Assembly: GCA_964387965.1 (NCBI GenBank)
Contig: CAYLXO010000005.1
Location: 1 to 39,193 of the forward strand
Direction of reading: 5' to 3'
Length of the DNA: 39,193 bases
From: CAITQP01 sp964387965
Lineage (GTDB): Bacteria > Patescibacteriota > Minisyncoccia > Phycocordibacterales > UBA9973
Positions 7,307 to 14,765 of the stretch are shown piece by piece (positions within the stretch are counted from its first letter, which is position 1; each line of letters opens with the position of its first letter). The notes beneath the pieces are model-generated. The model worked only from the letters and a program-made list of their open reading frames with translations. It was not told the origin of the DNA and searched no databases. The translations under genes and the position numbers were made by a program.

Positions 7307-8287
7307 ATGTCACTAATAGAAAAACTTCCAGAACTAAAAAAAGACCATAAGACTCAATATCTTGCAGAAGGGTATGAGCGTCTTTTGCGTGAAGAAGAAC
7401 AAGTACGTGAAATGATGATGGGTGAAGGAGAACTTCATGACATGGCTGTTAAAGAACTTGAAATTATTGAAGCGCAAAAGAAAGGAATAGAAGAGCAAGT
7501 AGAAGCAATAGAGAAAGCCGAAAAAGAAGAAGAGCAATTCCCAAATGAAATTATTTTGGAAATCCGCGCAGGAGCTGGTGGAGACGAAGCTTCGCTTTTT
7601 GCTGCAGAACTTGCAGGAGCATATCAGGCGTATGCAGAAGGTCTTGGATGGGGGTGGAAAAAAGTTGACGCATCTGATAGTGACGTAGGCGGATACAAGG
7701 AAGCTTCATTTGAGGTCCGAGGACAAGATGTATATAAGAAGTTGCGATTTGAAACTGGTACGCACCGTGTCCAGCGTATTCCGGATACTGAAAAAAATGG
7801 CCGTATTCATACATCAACAATTACTGTTGCAGTACTTCCAATCCGTAAGAAAGTAAAATTTGAAATCAATCCTGCTGATCTTGATATGGAATACTCACGT
7901 GGAGGTGGAAAGGGAGGTCAAAACGTTAATAAAGTTGAAACCGCTGTTCGCTTGATTCACAAACCGACTGGTATTGATGTGCGTGCTACGAGTGAACGAA
8001 GTCAGCTTGCAAACCGTGAGCGCGCAATGGAGATTTTGCAGGCAAAACTTCAGATGCTTGCAGAAGAAGAGGAAGCGAAGAAGTACTCAGCAGAACGTAA
8101 AAATCAGGTGGGCACCGCTGATCGCTCAGAAAAAATCCGTACATACAACTTTCCGCAGGATCGAGTTACTGACCATCGTATCAAACAGTCATGGTCAAAC
8201 ATACCTGGGATTATGGGAGGAAATCTTTCAAAAATTATCGCAGCTCTTGAGGAAGGAACTGTTGGTGATTCTAGTGATGATGAATAA
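7307..8287 (+). CDS. prfA: peptide chain release factor 1
   Basis: RF1 releases finished proteins at UAA and UAG. The codon-recognition tripeptide is PxT-type (PDT, residues 159-161 in HRVQRIPDTEKNGR), not the RF2 SPF type. The catalytic GGQ is at 203-205 in SRGGGKGGQNVNKVE, followed by the usual RATSERSQLANRERAM. At 326 aa it is shorter than the usual ~360 because the N-terminal domain is trimmed, a common pattern in small genomes. Its stop overlaps the start of prmC, whose product methylates the GGQ glutamine. UGA is used as a stop elsewhere in the window, so an RF2 gene is expected elsewhere in the genome. Confidence 0.95.
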   Translation: MSLIEKLPELKKDHKTQYLAEGYERLLREEEQVREMMMGEGELHDMAVKELEIIEAQKKGIEEQVEAIEKAEKEEEQFPNEIILEIRAGAGGDEASLFAAELAGAYQAYAEGLGWGWKKVDASDSDVGGYKEASFEVRGQDVYKKLRFETGTHRVQRIPDTEKNGRIHTSTITVAVLPIRKKVKFEINPADLDMEYSRGGGKGGQNVNKVETAVRLIHKPTGIDVRATSERSQLANRERAMEILQAKLQMLAEEEEAKKYSAERKNQVGTADRSEKIRTYNFPQDRVTDHRIKQSWSNIPGIMGGNLSKIIAALEEGTVGDSSDDE

Positions 8288-9032
8288 TGATCGTGAAATC
8301 GAGTGGTTACTTCGCGAAAAATATAACGGACAAAAGTCTCGGGAATTTTACAACGATGTAAGTCGAATCGAAAAGGGAGAACCGGTAGATTATGTTATCG
8401 GTTTTTCTTGTTTTTTGGGTGCAAAAATCGACCTTTCTTTCAAACCGCTTATTCCTAGAGTAGAAACTGAGTATTGGGTTGAAAAAGCATTAGCAGATAT
8501 CAAAAATACATTTGGAGACAAACCGATTCATGTACTTGATATTTTTTCTGGGAGTGGTTGCATTGGCATTGCAACACTAATGCGATTTCCGAATGCTCAT
8601 GTTGATTTTGTTGATATTGATGAGAGTATGGCAAAACAAATTCAAATTAATCTTGAACTGAATAGTATTAGCAAAGAGCGATATTCAATTTTTGTATCGA
8701 ATGTTTTAAGTAAAATACCGAATAATTCAAAATATGATGTTGTGCTTGCGAATCCACCATATGTTGATAAATCTAGAAATGTCACTGACGAGTCAGTGTT
8801 AAAGAATGAGCCGCACAGAGCACTTTTTGCAGATAATAACGGTATGGCACTTGTTAATGAATTGATACAATCAGTCGGATTTTTTCTAAAAGAACATGCG
8901 CTTGTATACATTGAACACGACGATGATCAGGTGCCGCGAATTCAAGATATATTGAATAAGGCAGGGTATACCCACTATGAATTTTACAAAGACCAATTCG
9001 GTCTTTCGAGGTATCTTCGAATACAAGTATAG
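8277..9032 (+). CDS. prmC: release factor glutamine methyltransferase
   Basis: PrmC (HemK) methylates the Gln of the GGQ motif in release factors using S-adenosylmethionine. Motifs in the 251-aa product are PLIPRVETEYWVEKAL (the family's RPETE region), the SAM loop VLDIFSGSGCIGIA (about 87-99), DIDESM after strand 2, and the active-site NPPY at 159-162 (VVLANPPYVDKS). The start is ATG 8277 or the adjacent ATG 8280. Both overlap the end of prfA in another frame, so translation is probably coupled. The frame is open further upstream within prfA, but that stretch does not match the family. Confidence 0.93.
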   Translation: MMNNDREIEWLLREKYNGQKSREFYNDVSRIEKGEPVDYVIGFSCFLGAKIDLSFKPLIPRVETEYWVEKALADIKNTFGDKPIHVLDIFSGSGCIGIATLMRFPNAHVDFVDIDESMAKQIQINLELNSISKERYSIFVSNVLSKIPNNSKYDVVLANPPYVDKSRNVTDESVLKNEPHRALFADNNGMALVNELIQSVGFFLKEHALVYIEHDDDQVPRIQDILNKAGYTHYEFYKDQFGLSRYLRIQV

Positions 9033-9034
9033 TT

Positions 9035-9063
9035 TTGCTTGTTTTTAAGATGTGTGGTACACT
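9035..9063 (+). promoter_or_regulatory. promoter of RRM protein gene (-35 and -10)
   Basis: TTGCTT at 9035-9040 and TACACT at 9058-9063 are separated by the ideal 17 bp. Transcription should begin near 9070, about 127 nt before the ATG at 9197. This is an exception to the leaderless pattern elsewhere in the window. Confidence 0.6.
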
Positions 9064-9111
9064 ATGGGAAGTAGTTTAGTTTCTCATGTGCGCCTTGTTT
9101 TAAGGTTGTGT

Positions 9112-9195
9112 ATGTTTTACGTCTACTTGGCAATCATCGAGGTTGTCATTTATAAGTTTCCGCGAGTGCGCACGCTTTGCGCACAAGTAAAGTAG
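9112..9195 (+). CDS. possible leader peptide upstream of the RRM gene
   Basis: A 27-codon frame starts ATG TTT TAC, has an AAGG 6 nt upstream, and stops (TAG) one base before the RRM start codon. The frame is open back to an ATG at 9064, but that one lies at or before the expected transcription start. The peptide is hydrophobic in the middle and basic at the end. No family is recognised and it may be chance; the exact abutment with the next gene is what makes it worth listing. Confidence 0.22.
   Translation: MFYVYLAIIEVVIYKFPRVRTLCAQVK
9166..9184 (+). promoter_or_regulatory. 5' UTR hairpin before RRM gene
   Basis: A perfect 7-bp GC-rich stem GTGCGCA / TGCGCAC with a 5-nt loop ends 12 nt before the start codon, where it could control ribosome access. 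Temperature or protein-feedback control is possible but unproven. Confidence 0.5.
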
Positions 9196-9196
9196 T

Positions 9197-9460
9197 ATGG
9201 CAAATAAGCTCTACGTTGGTGGTATTCCTTACTCATCAACAGACGCAGATCTCAAGGCACACTTTGAACAGTGTGGTTCTGTATCATCTGCAACTATTAT
9301 CATGGACAAAATGACTGGTCGCTCAAAGGGATTTGGTTTCGTTGAAATGGAAAACGAAGCAGATGCTGCAAGCGCAATTGAAAAGTTCAACGGTCAGGAT
9401 TTCCAGGGACGTAAACTTACAGTTTCTGAGGCTCGCCCACAGGAACCACGCCGATTCTAG
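9197..9460 (+). CDS. RRM-domain RNA-binding protein
   Basis: This is an 87-aa single RRM protein of the type often linked to cold shock in cyanobacteria and other bacteria. RNP2 is LYVGGI (residues 5-10) and RNP1 is KGFGFVEM (about residues 44-51). The rest follows the beta-alpha-beta fold (TDADLKAHFEQCGSV, ATIIMDKMTGRSKG, AASAIEKFNGQDFQGRKLTVSEA). The tail is short and Arg-rich. It probably binds single-stranded RNA in the cytoplasm. It has a consensus-spaced promoter, a long structured leader and its own strong terminator, so it is a separately regulated unit. Confidence 0.92.
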   Translation: MANKLYVGGIPYSSTDADLKAHFEQCGSVSSATIIMDKMTGRSKGFGFVEMENEADAASAIEKFNGQDFQGRKLTVSEARPQEPRRF

Positions 9461-9466
9461 TTCGGT

Positions 9467-9506
9467 AAATCAAAACACCCGCAAGTAATTGCGGGTGTTT
9501 TGATTT
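9467..9506 (+). terminator. intrinsic terminator of RRM gene
   Basis: An 18-bp stem AAATCAAAACACCCGCAA with a GTAA loop has a TTCGG/CCGAA pairing at its foot. The A/T-rich lower part makes it usable on both strands. Confidence 0.85.
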
Positions 9507-9574
9507 ATTGCCGAAAATGAAAAAATTTGTTATAGTTTTTTTACTTGAGCCCTGTACGGGCTTTTGTTATCAAT

Positions 9575-9646
9575 GTGCTCGTAGTTCAGTGGTAGAACGC
9601 TGTCCTGATAAGACAGAGGTCGTAGGTTCGATTCCTACCGGGCACA
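9575..9646 (+). tRNA. tRNA-Ile (anticodon GAU)
   Basis: The cloverleaf is complete. The acceptor GTGCTCG pairs with CGGGCAC with one G-T, and the D loop is AGTTCAGTGGTAGAAC. The anticodon stem CTGTC/GACAG has loop CTGATAA, so the anticodon is GAT. The T arm is GTAGG-TTCGATT-CCTAC. The discriminator base is A and is followed by CAA, so the 3' CCA is not encoded and a CCA-adding enzyme is needed. A TATAGT box at 9531-9536 and a small AGCCC/GGGCT hairpin at 9548-9562 lie upstream. Confidence 0.96.
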
Positions 9647-9684
9647 CAAAATCGTGCAAGTAACCACAAAACATTATTTTGTAA

Positions 9685-9706
9685 AGGTTGGAAAAACCTA
9701 CTTTTT
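9685..9706 (+). terminator. weak terminator after tRNA-Ile
   Basis: A 5-bp stem AGGTT/AACCT is followed after one A by CTTTTT. It lies about 40 nt beyond the tRNA; the short stem makes it only a candidate. Confidence 0.35.
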
Positions 9707-9730
9707 CGTGTAAACTATTTTCGTCCCAAG

Positions 9731-9756
9731 TGGCCAAACCTCGTTTGACCATTTTT
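9731..9756 (+). terminator. terminator-like hairpin before the ATP synthase genes
   Basis: TGGCCAAAC and GTTTGACCA pair with one mismatch around a 3-nt loop and run into TTTTT. It lies only 16 nt before the first ATP synthase gene, so it could be an attenuator. GTGTAAAC follows T5 at both about 9708 and 9758, a small local repeat. Confidence 0.5.
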
Positions 9757-9772
9757 GGTGTAAACACACGAT

Positions 9773-10024
9773 ATGTCATCAATTGATGGAAAAATGTGGA
9801 GAGAAGCATTACTTGTATTCGGACGAATGTCTGGATGGGTTGCTACTCCTGTTGTCATCGCATTATTGATTGGCAAATTTCTTGATTCAAAGTATGGAAC
9901 AGGGAATACATGGTTTATAACTATCGTGGGTATTGGTTTCTTTGTTTCAATAATTGGAATTTACCGAGAGTCAAAGAAATATCAGAAATCGCTTGAGAAT
10001 CGTACAACGGACGTAAACAAATAA
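9773..10024 (+). CDS. AtpZ/AtpI-like membrane protein
   Basis: This 83-aa protein has two membrane helices, about residues 20-36 (VATPVVIALLIGKFLDSKYG) and 44-62 (WFITIVGIGFFVSIIGIYRE), ending in a basic tail. Size, topology and position as first gene of an ATP synthase operon match the AtpI/AtpZ family. Those proteins help assemble the c-ring or carry Mg2+/Ca2+. Four nucleotides separate it from atpB. The exact subtype cannot be fixed from sequence alone. A TAAACA box 6 nt before the ATG is a possible weak -10. Confidence 0.78.
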   Translation: MSSIDGKMWREALLVFGRMSGWVATPVVIALLIGKFLDSKYGTGNTWFITIVGIGFFVSIIGIYRESKKYQKSLENRTTDVNK

Positions 10025-10027
10025 TTT

Positions 10028-11017
10028 ATGGAAGAAACAGTACAGCACAACATAGAAAGTGCTCATGAAATGGAAGCTACAACAACAAGCTTGCCAGTTC
10101 CTCATTCTTCATCTGAAACAGCTCACGAACTTAAACACGAACAAACATTGTATGCCGAACCTGTAACACATGTCGGTACTCTTCCAATAACAAATGCACT
10201 CATCACAAGTTGGGCAACAGTACTCATTATTATTGTACTTTCTTTTTTTGTACGCCTTAGTATAAAAAAAGTGCCTGGAAAGCTTCAGCAAGTTTTTGAA
10301 GCACTTATCGATAAGGGTCTTGGTCTTGCTGATCAGGTAACTGGCGACAGAAAGATAAGCGAAAAAGTTTTTCCAGTTGCAGTTTCAATTTTCTTCTTCA
10401 TACTTATCTCAAACTGGATCGGACTTCTTCCACTTGTTGGTCTTGGAGTAGTGGAGCACGGAGATACATTTATTCCATTTTTGCGTTCGGGAACAGCTGA
10501 CTTGAATACAACTATCGCGATTGCTGTTGTTGCGGTTATCGGAGCAAATATTTTTGGAATTTTCAGTATTGGTGCATGGAAAATGTTTAATAAGTACATC
10601 AATCTTAAAGTTCTCGGAACAATTTTTACAAAAATTAAAAAAGACCCTGTTACGATTTTGGTTGCACCGATCACATTTGCTGTTGGTCTTATTGAAATTG
10701 TTGGAGAAGGAGCAAAGGTTGCATCACTTTCATTTCGTCTATTCGGAAACGTATTTGCAGGAGAAGTTCTTCTTGCCTCAATGACTGCTATGGTTGCGTA
10801 CGTTGTGCCAATCCCATTTTTGTTCTTGGAAATTTTTGTCGGTATTATTCAAGCGTTCATTTTCTCGATCCTTACTGTGGTGTACTTTACAATCGCAGCA
10901 CAGGATCATGACCACGATGAAGATCATGGTCATGCTGAGGAACATGGAGCGCATATGCTTGATGAAGTTCCCGGAGATATGGTCGATGAACAAAGCGGAG
11001 CAAAAGTGTCCGCATAG
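10028..11017 (+). CDS. atpB: ATP synthase F0 subunit a
   Basis: Subunit a forms the ion half-channels beside the c-ring. The 329-aa protein has about five membrane helices (roughly 60-78, 115-137, 162-183, 208-228, 245-290). The essential Arg is Arg237 in SLSFRLFGNVFAGE. Two parts are unusual. The N-terminus before the first helix is about 55 residues long and acidic. The C-terminus after the last helix has a His/Asp-rich tail (residues 293-310) with six histidines, which could bind metal. Usual bacterial subunits are 240-280 aa, so both ends are extended. A structured 79-nt spacer separates it from atpE. Confidence 0.94.
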   Translation: MEETVQHNIESAHEMEATTTSLPVPHSSSETAHELKHEQTLYAEPVTHVGTLPITNALITSWATVLIIIVLSFFVRLSIKKVPGKLQQVFEALIDKGLGLADQVTGDRKISEKVFPVAVSIFFFILISNWIGLLPLVGLGVVEHGDTFIPFLRSGTADLNTTIAIAVVAVIGANIFGIFSIGAWKMFNKYINLKVLGTIFTKIKKDPVTILVAPITFAVGLIEIVGEGAKVASLSFRLFGNVFAGEVLLASMTAMVAYVVPIPFLFLEIFVGIIQAFIFSILTVVYFTIAAQDHDHDEDHGHAEEHGAHMLDEVPGDMVDEQSGAKVSA

Positions 11018-11071
11018 TTTGACCGGTGCCTTATGCTATCCACTTCTGGATATCAGAATGCAAAGGTCAAA
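11018..11071 (+). promoter_or_regulatory. stem-loop in the atpB-atpE spacer
   Basis: The outer stem TTTGACC/GGTCAAA (11018-11024 with 11065-11071) encloses a perfect TATCCA/TGGATA hairpin with CTTC loop (11037-11052). An AAGGA lies at 11090-11094, just before atpE. Such a structure may set processing or translation of the highly expressed c subunit. Confidence 0.5.
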
Positions 11072-11096
11072 TATTATTAGATAAATAATAAGGATT

Positions 11097-11339
11097 ATGG
11101 ATACAGTAACAACAACATCAGTCGTAGAGCACGTACCAGAAATTGCGAAAGCAATGGCAATCGGTTTCGGAGCTCTTGGACCAGGTCTTGCAATCGGATG
11201 GATCGGATCAAAGGCAATGGAAGCTATTGGTCGTAACCCAGAAGCTGCAGGAAAGATTTTCGTTCCAATGCTTATCGCAGCTGCGTTTGCTGAAGCTATC
11301 GCGATTTACACACTCGTGATCGCTCTTTCAATCAAGTAA
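11097..11339 (+). CDS. atpE: ATP synthase F0 subunit c
   Basis: This 80-aa two-helix hairpin forms the rotor ring. The N-terminal helix carries GALGPGLAIGWIGSKAMEA, the polar loop is GRNPEA (RNP at 46-48), and the second helix holds the ion-binding Glu66 in AFAEAIAIYTLVIAL. The ligands typical of Na+-driven c subunits are absent: the Gln in helix 1 is replaced in LAIGW, and the residue after Glu66 is Ala rather than Ser/Thr. A proton-driven ring is therefore more likely. Structured spacers on both sides suggest extra control of its expression. Confidence 0.95.
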   Translation: MDTVTTTSVVEHVPEIAKAMAIGFGALGPGLAIGWIGSKAMEAIGRNPEAAGKIFVPMLIAAAFAEAIAIYTLVIALSIK

Positions 11340-11346
11340 GCAGTTT

Positions 11347-11372
11347 GAAGATTTGAGATTTCTCAAATCTTC
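11347..11372 (+). promoter_or_regulatory. hairpin in the atpE-atpF spacer
   Basis: A perfect 11-bp stem GAAGATTTGAG / CTCAAATCTTC with an ATTT loop lies just after the atpE stop, with no U tract. It may stabilise the atpE message or cause partial termination, which would raise the c:b ratio. Confidence 0.5.
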
Positions 11373-11431
11373 GCTACTGCCTACTTGCAGTGTGCTGAAT
11401 TTCTACTAACTACTATCTACTAAATAAAATT

Positions 11432-11926
11432 ATGGAATCATTAATCTCAACATTTCACCTCGATTTGAAACTCATGATCGCACAAGTTGTAAACTTTGCG
11501 GTTGTGTTTGTCGTTTTGTACGTTTTTGCGCTTAAGCCTCTTAAGAAAGTCATGGACGAGCGAAATCAGACAATCGCAAGTGGACTCGAAAACGCTAAAA
11601 AACAAGAAGAGCTTTTGAAAAATGCTGAGGCAGAGTACAAGGCGATTATTGCAAAAGCAAACCAAGAAGCAACAGTAAAAGCAAAAGAAGTCAAAAAAGA
11701 AATTCAGGAGTTGCGAGAAGCTGAAATTGCAAAAGTTGAGGAAGAACTTACAACGCTTTTTGCAAATGGAAAAAAGCAGGCTGAAGCTGAAAAGAATCGT
11801 ATTCTTGATGATGCACGAAAAGAACTTGCGACGATGGTAATTACTGCTACTGAAAAAGTATTGGGCGACGTTATGGATAAGAAACTCGAAGGTAAAGTAA
11901 TCGAAGACGCAATTAAGAAAATTTAA
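11432..11926 (+). CDS. atpF: ATP synthase F0 subunit b
   Basis: Subunit b is the peripheral stalk. The 164-aa product has one N-terminal membrane helix (about residues 15-34, AQVVNFAVVFVVLYVFALKP). A long charged helix follows (LKKVMDERNQTIASGLENAKKQEE to AEAEKNRILDDARKELA), ending in TEKVLGDVMDKKLEGK, all typical of AtpF. Two nucleotides separate its stop from atpH. No Shine-Dalgarno sequence is seen before its ATG. Confidence 0.94.
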   Translation: MESLISTFHLDLKLMIAQVVNFAVVFVVLYVFALKPLKKVMDERNQTIASGLENAKKQEELLKNAEAEYKAIIAKANQEATVKAKEVKKEIQELREAEIAKVEEELTTLFANGKKQAEAEKNRILDDARKELATMVITATEKVLGDVMDKKLEGKVIEDAIKKI

Positions 11927-11928
11927 CT

Positions 11929-12336
11929 ATGAAATCAGTAGATTATAAAAACTTAGCGCATGTGCTTCTTGAGATGACGGATGGAAAAGAAGAAGCAGAT
12001 GCAAAGAAGGCCATCAAAGAATTCGCCGGATATCTCGCTCGGAAAAACATGCTAAGCGAAAGCGACAAGATTCTCGATGAGTATCGAATGCTCTTCAACA
12101 AAAAGCACCACATCGTTGAAGCACATGTTACGGTCAATGAGCGACTTTCTGAAAAAACCCGATTACACTTACGAGAAGCACTGAAGAAAAAGTACAAAGC
12201 TCGAGAAGTGCACATGATGGAACAAGTAGATGAACGAATAATCGGTGGATTCAAAGTAAAGGTTCACGACGAAGTATACGACAATACAATTCTAAACACG
12301 CTCAAACAATTACAAGCACAGTTACTAAAATCATAG
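11929..12336 (+). CDS. atpH: ATP synthase F1 subunit delta (short)
   Basis: Delta joins the stalk to the top of the alpha/beta hexamer. The product is 135 aa against the usual ~175-180. The C-terminal part is recognisable: AHVTVNERLSEKTRLHLREALKKKY, then VDERIIGGFKVKVHDEVYDNTILNTLKQLQAQL, matching the family's IGG and D-S-N-L regions. The N-terminal helical domain is reduced to about 60 residues. Position between atpF and atpA supports the call. It is separated from atpA by 2 nt. Confidence 0.88.
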   Translation: MKSVDYKNLAHVLLEMTDGKEEADAKKAIKEFAGYLARKNMLSESDKILDEYRMLFNKKHHIVEAHVTVNERLSEKTRLHLREALKKKYKAREVHMMEQVDERIIGGFKVKVHDEVYDNTILNTLKQLQAQLLKS

Positions 12337-12338
12337 AT

Positions 12339-13841
12339 ATGGCTACAAAAAATCTCATAATCGAAAATCTCAAGAAAGAAATTGCTCACTTCAAAAAGGA
12401 AGCAAAGACTGAACACGTTGGTACAGTGCTCGAAGTGTTTGACGGTATCGTACGTGTTGCGGGACTTTCTACAGTTAAAAGTTCTGAAATGGTGACATTT
12501 CCATCTGGGACTACAGGAGTAGTTCTTAACCTCGAAGAAGATTCAGTGGGTATTATTGTGCTCGGTGACTATACAAAGATTAAAGAAGGTGATGAAGTAA
12601 AAGCAACAGGAAAAATTCTTGAAATCGGTGTAGGTGATGCAATGCTTGGACGTGTTGTTGATGTGCTCGGTAACCCAATTGATGGAAAGGGTGCAATGAA
12701 GACAACAAAAACATATCCAATCGAGCGCGTTGCTCCTGGAGTTATTACACGTCAGTCAGTTGACCAGCCAATGCAGACTGGTATTAAAGCGATTGATGCG
12801 CTTGTTCCAATCGGACGTGGACAGCGTGAGCTTATCATCGGAGACCGTCAGACAGGTAAGACAGCTATTGCTATCGATACAATTTTGAACCAAAAGGGTC
12901 AGAATATGATTTGTGTGTACGTTTCTATCGGTCAAAAAGATTCAAAACTTCGAAAACTTGAAACTCGCCTTCGTGAAGGTGGTGCGATGGATTACACAAT
13001 CATTGTGTCTGCTGGTGTGTCAGAGCCTGCTGCACTTTCATACCTTGCTCCATACGCAGGTGTCTCAATCGCCGAATACTTCATGGACAAAGGTCAGGAC
13101 GTTCTCATTATTTACGATGATCTTTCAAAGCATGCTGTAGCATACCGTGAAATCTCTCTCTTGCTTCGCCGTCCACCAGGACGTGAAGCGTATCCTGGAG
13201 ACGTGTTCTATCTACACTCACGTCTTCTTGAACGTGCATGTCGCCGTAATAAAGAATACGGTGGAGGATCTATTACAGCACTTCCAATTATCGAAACACA
13301 AGCTGGTGACATTTCTGCATACATTCCAACAAACGTAATTTCAATTACTGACGGACAAATCTTCCTTGAAACTGACCTCTTCTACAAGGGTATTCGTCCT
13401 GCGATTAACGTTGGATTCTCTGTGTCTCGTGTTGGAGGATCAGCTCAAATTAAAGCTATGAAAAAAGTTGCAGGAACTATCAAACTTGATCTTGCACAGT
13501 TCCGTGAGCTTGAAGCGTTTGCTCAGTTCGGTTCAGATCTTGATGAAGCAACAAAACGTCAGCTTGAGCGTGGAAAGCGCGGAGTAGAACTCTTGAAACA
13601 ACCACAATACTCTCCAATGCTTGTTGAACATCAGGTTCTTGTTCTCTACGCACTTACAAAGGGATACCTTGATGATGTTGCAATTTCAAACATTGGACGT
13701 TTCCAAACAGAATTTATCGAATATGCTGAAACAAATGCAAAAACATTTTTGAAGCAGGTTCGTGAAAAGAAAATGTGGGAAGACGACGGAGAAGCAGAAC
13801 TTAAGAGTGCACTCGAAAATTTCAAAAAGATATTCGCATAG
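12339..13841 (+). CDS. atpA: ATP synthase F1 subunit alpha
   Basis: This 500-aa non-catalytic nucleotide-binding subunit has Walker A GDRQTGKT at 168-175. It also has the region VYVSIGQKDSKLRKLE, the Walker B segment DVLIIYDDLSKHA, and the signature PAINVGFSVSRVGGSAQ holding the arginine finger. The length is normal. Neighbours atpH and atpG are 2 and 6 nt away. Confidence 0.97.
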   Translation: MATKNLIIENLKKEIAHFKKEAKTEHVGTVLEVFDGIVRVAGLSTVKSSEMVTFPSGTTGVVLNLEEDSVGIIVLGDYTKIKEGDEVKATGKILEIGVGDAMLGRVVDVLGNPIDGKGAMKTTKTYPIERVAPGVITRQSVDQPMQTGIKAIDALVPIGRGQRELIIGDRQTGKTAIAIDTILNQKGQNMICVYVSIGQKDSKLRKLETRLREGGAMDYTIIVSAGVSEPAALSYLAPYAGVSIAEYFMDKGQDVLIIYDDLSKHAVAYREISLLLRRPPGREAYPGDVFYLHSRLLERACRRNKEYGGGSITALPIIETQAGDISAYIPTNVISITDGQIFLETDLFYKGIRPAINVGFSVSRVGGSAQIKAMKKVAGTIKLDLAQFRELEAFAQFGSDLDEATKRQLERGKRGVELLKQPQYSPMLVEHQVLVLYALTKGYLDDVAISNIGRFQTEFIEYAETNAKTFLKQVREKKMWEDDGEAELKSALENFKKIFA

Positions 13842-13847
13842 TATTGT

Positions 13848-14732
13848 ATGGCTGTAGGAAAAGAACTAAAACGTCGAATAAAATCGATTAGAAATACAAA
13901 GAAGATTACAAAGGCGATGGAACTCGTCTCTGCGTCTAAAATGAAGCGTGCAATCAGCACGACGCTTAGTTCACGTGCGTACGCTTCGTATTCGTGGGAG
14001 GTACTCGAATCACTTTCTGGGTACGTTGGAGAAACTTCACATCCATTACTTACAGAACGAGAAACCGGAAAAACACTTATCATCTTCATTACTTCAAATC
14101 GAGGACTATGTGGAGGATACAATTCACAAGTAACAAAAAAAGTAATTTCACTTCTTCGCGAGAACAAGGATGTCACATACGATTTTATTTCTGTCGGTAA
14201 AAAAGGTGAGTCAGCGCTTCGCCGTACAGGGCAGAACATAGTGGCTTCGTTTAACGAGCTTCCAGATTCTCCAGCACTCGCTGATGTGTACGGAATCGCA
14301 AATCTTGCTATAGATATGTACAAGAGCGGGGAGTACAACCAAATTCGTGTTGCCTATACAGATTTCGTATCAGCACTTTCGCAAGTACCTCATGTACGCA
14401 CGATTCTCCCGGTTTCAAAAACAGCGATACAAAATGAAATTGATGAAGCAAAAGGTTCAAATACACGAACTCTCGTTGATTACACATTTGAACCAGATTA
14501 CGAAACGCTGATGAGTGTCATTGTAGAAAAAATTGCTCGCATGAGAGTGTATCAAATGATATTGGAATCTACTGCAAGTGAGCACTCAGCGCGCATGATG
14601 GCGATGAAGAATGCGAGTGACGCTGCAGGAGAAATGATAGAGGAATTAACATTAGCATTTAACAAAGCTCGACAGGCTGGCATCACGCAAGAAATTTCGG
14701 AGATATCGGCAGGTATGGCAAGTGTCAGTTAA
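13848..14732 (+). CDS. atpG: ATP synthase F1 subunit gamma
   Basis: Gamma is the central rotor shaft. The 294-aa product has the conserved N-terminal helix (LKRRIKSIRNTKKITKAMELVSASKMKRA), the middle FITSNRGLCGGYNSQV, and the C-terminal helix SEHSARMMAMKNASDAAGEMIEEL with FNKARQAGITQEISEI. The length is typical. The following gene atpD starts 33 nt later. Confidence 0.96.
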   Translation: MAVGKELKRRIKSIRNTKKITKAMELVSASKMKRAISTTLSSRAYASYSWEVLESLSGYVGETSHPLLTERETGKTLIIFITSNRGLCGGYNSQVTKKVISLLRENKDVTYDFISVGKKGESALRRTGQNIVASFNELPDSPALADVYGIANLAIDMYKSGEYNQIRVAYTDFVSALSQVPHVRTILPVSKTAIQNEIDEAKGSNTRTLVDYTFEPDYETLMSVIVEKIARMRVYQMILESTASEHSARMMAMKNASDAAGEMIEELTLAFNKARQAGITQEISEISAGMASVS

Positions 14733-14765
14733 TAAAAAATTATTAGTATTAGTAGCCACATTATT

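Noticed and set aside
7974..8276. N-terminal extension of PrmC through the end of prfA
   Set aside because: The extra residues come from the shifted prfA frame and do not match the PrmC family; ATG 8277 or 8280 fits the family.
7307..8287. UGA recoding (glycine code of Gracilibacteria/Absconditabacteria)
   Set aside because: UGA closes several genes, including the HAD phosphatase at 19011-19013 and the M23 peptidase, and no in-frame UGA interrupts conserved genes.
9570..9809. A 79-codon frame on the - strand over the tRNA-Ile gene (end reads GIEPTTSVLSGQRSTTELRAH)
   Set aside because: It is the well-known false translation of the antisense of a tRNA gene and runs into atpZ/I; not a protein.
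11465..12254. Many long antisense frames over the ATP synthase genes
   Set aside because: They mirror the codon pattern of real genes with strong family matches, and lack promoters or recognisable domains.
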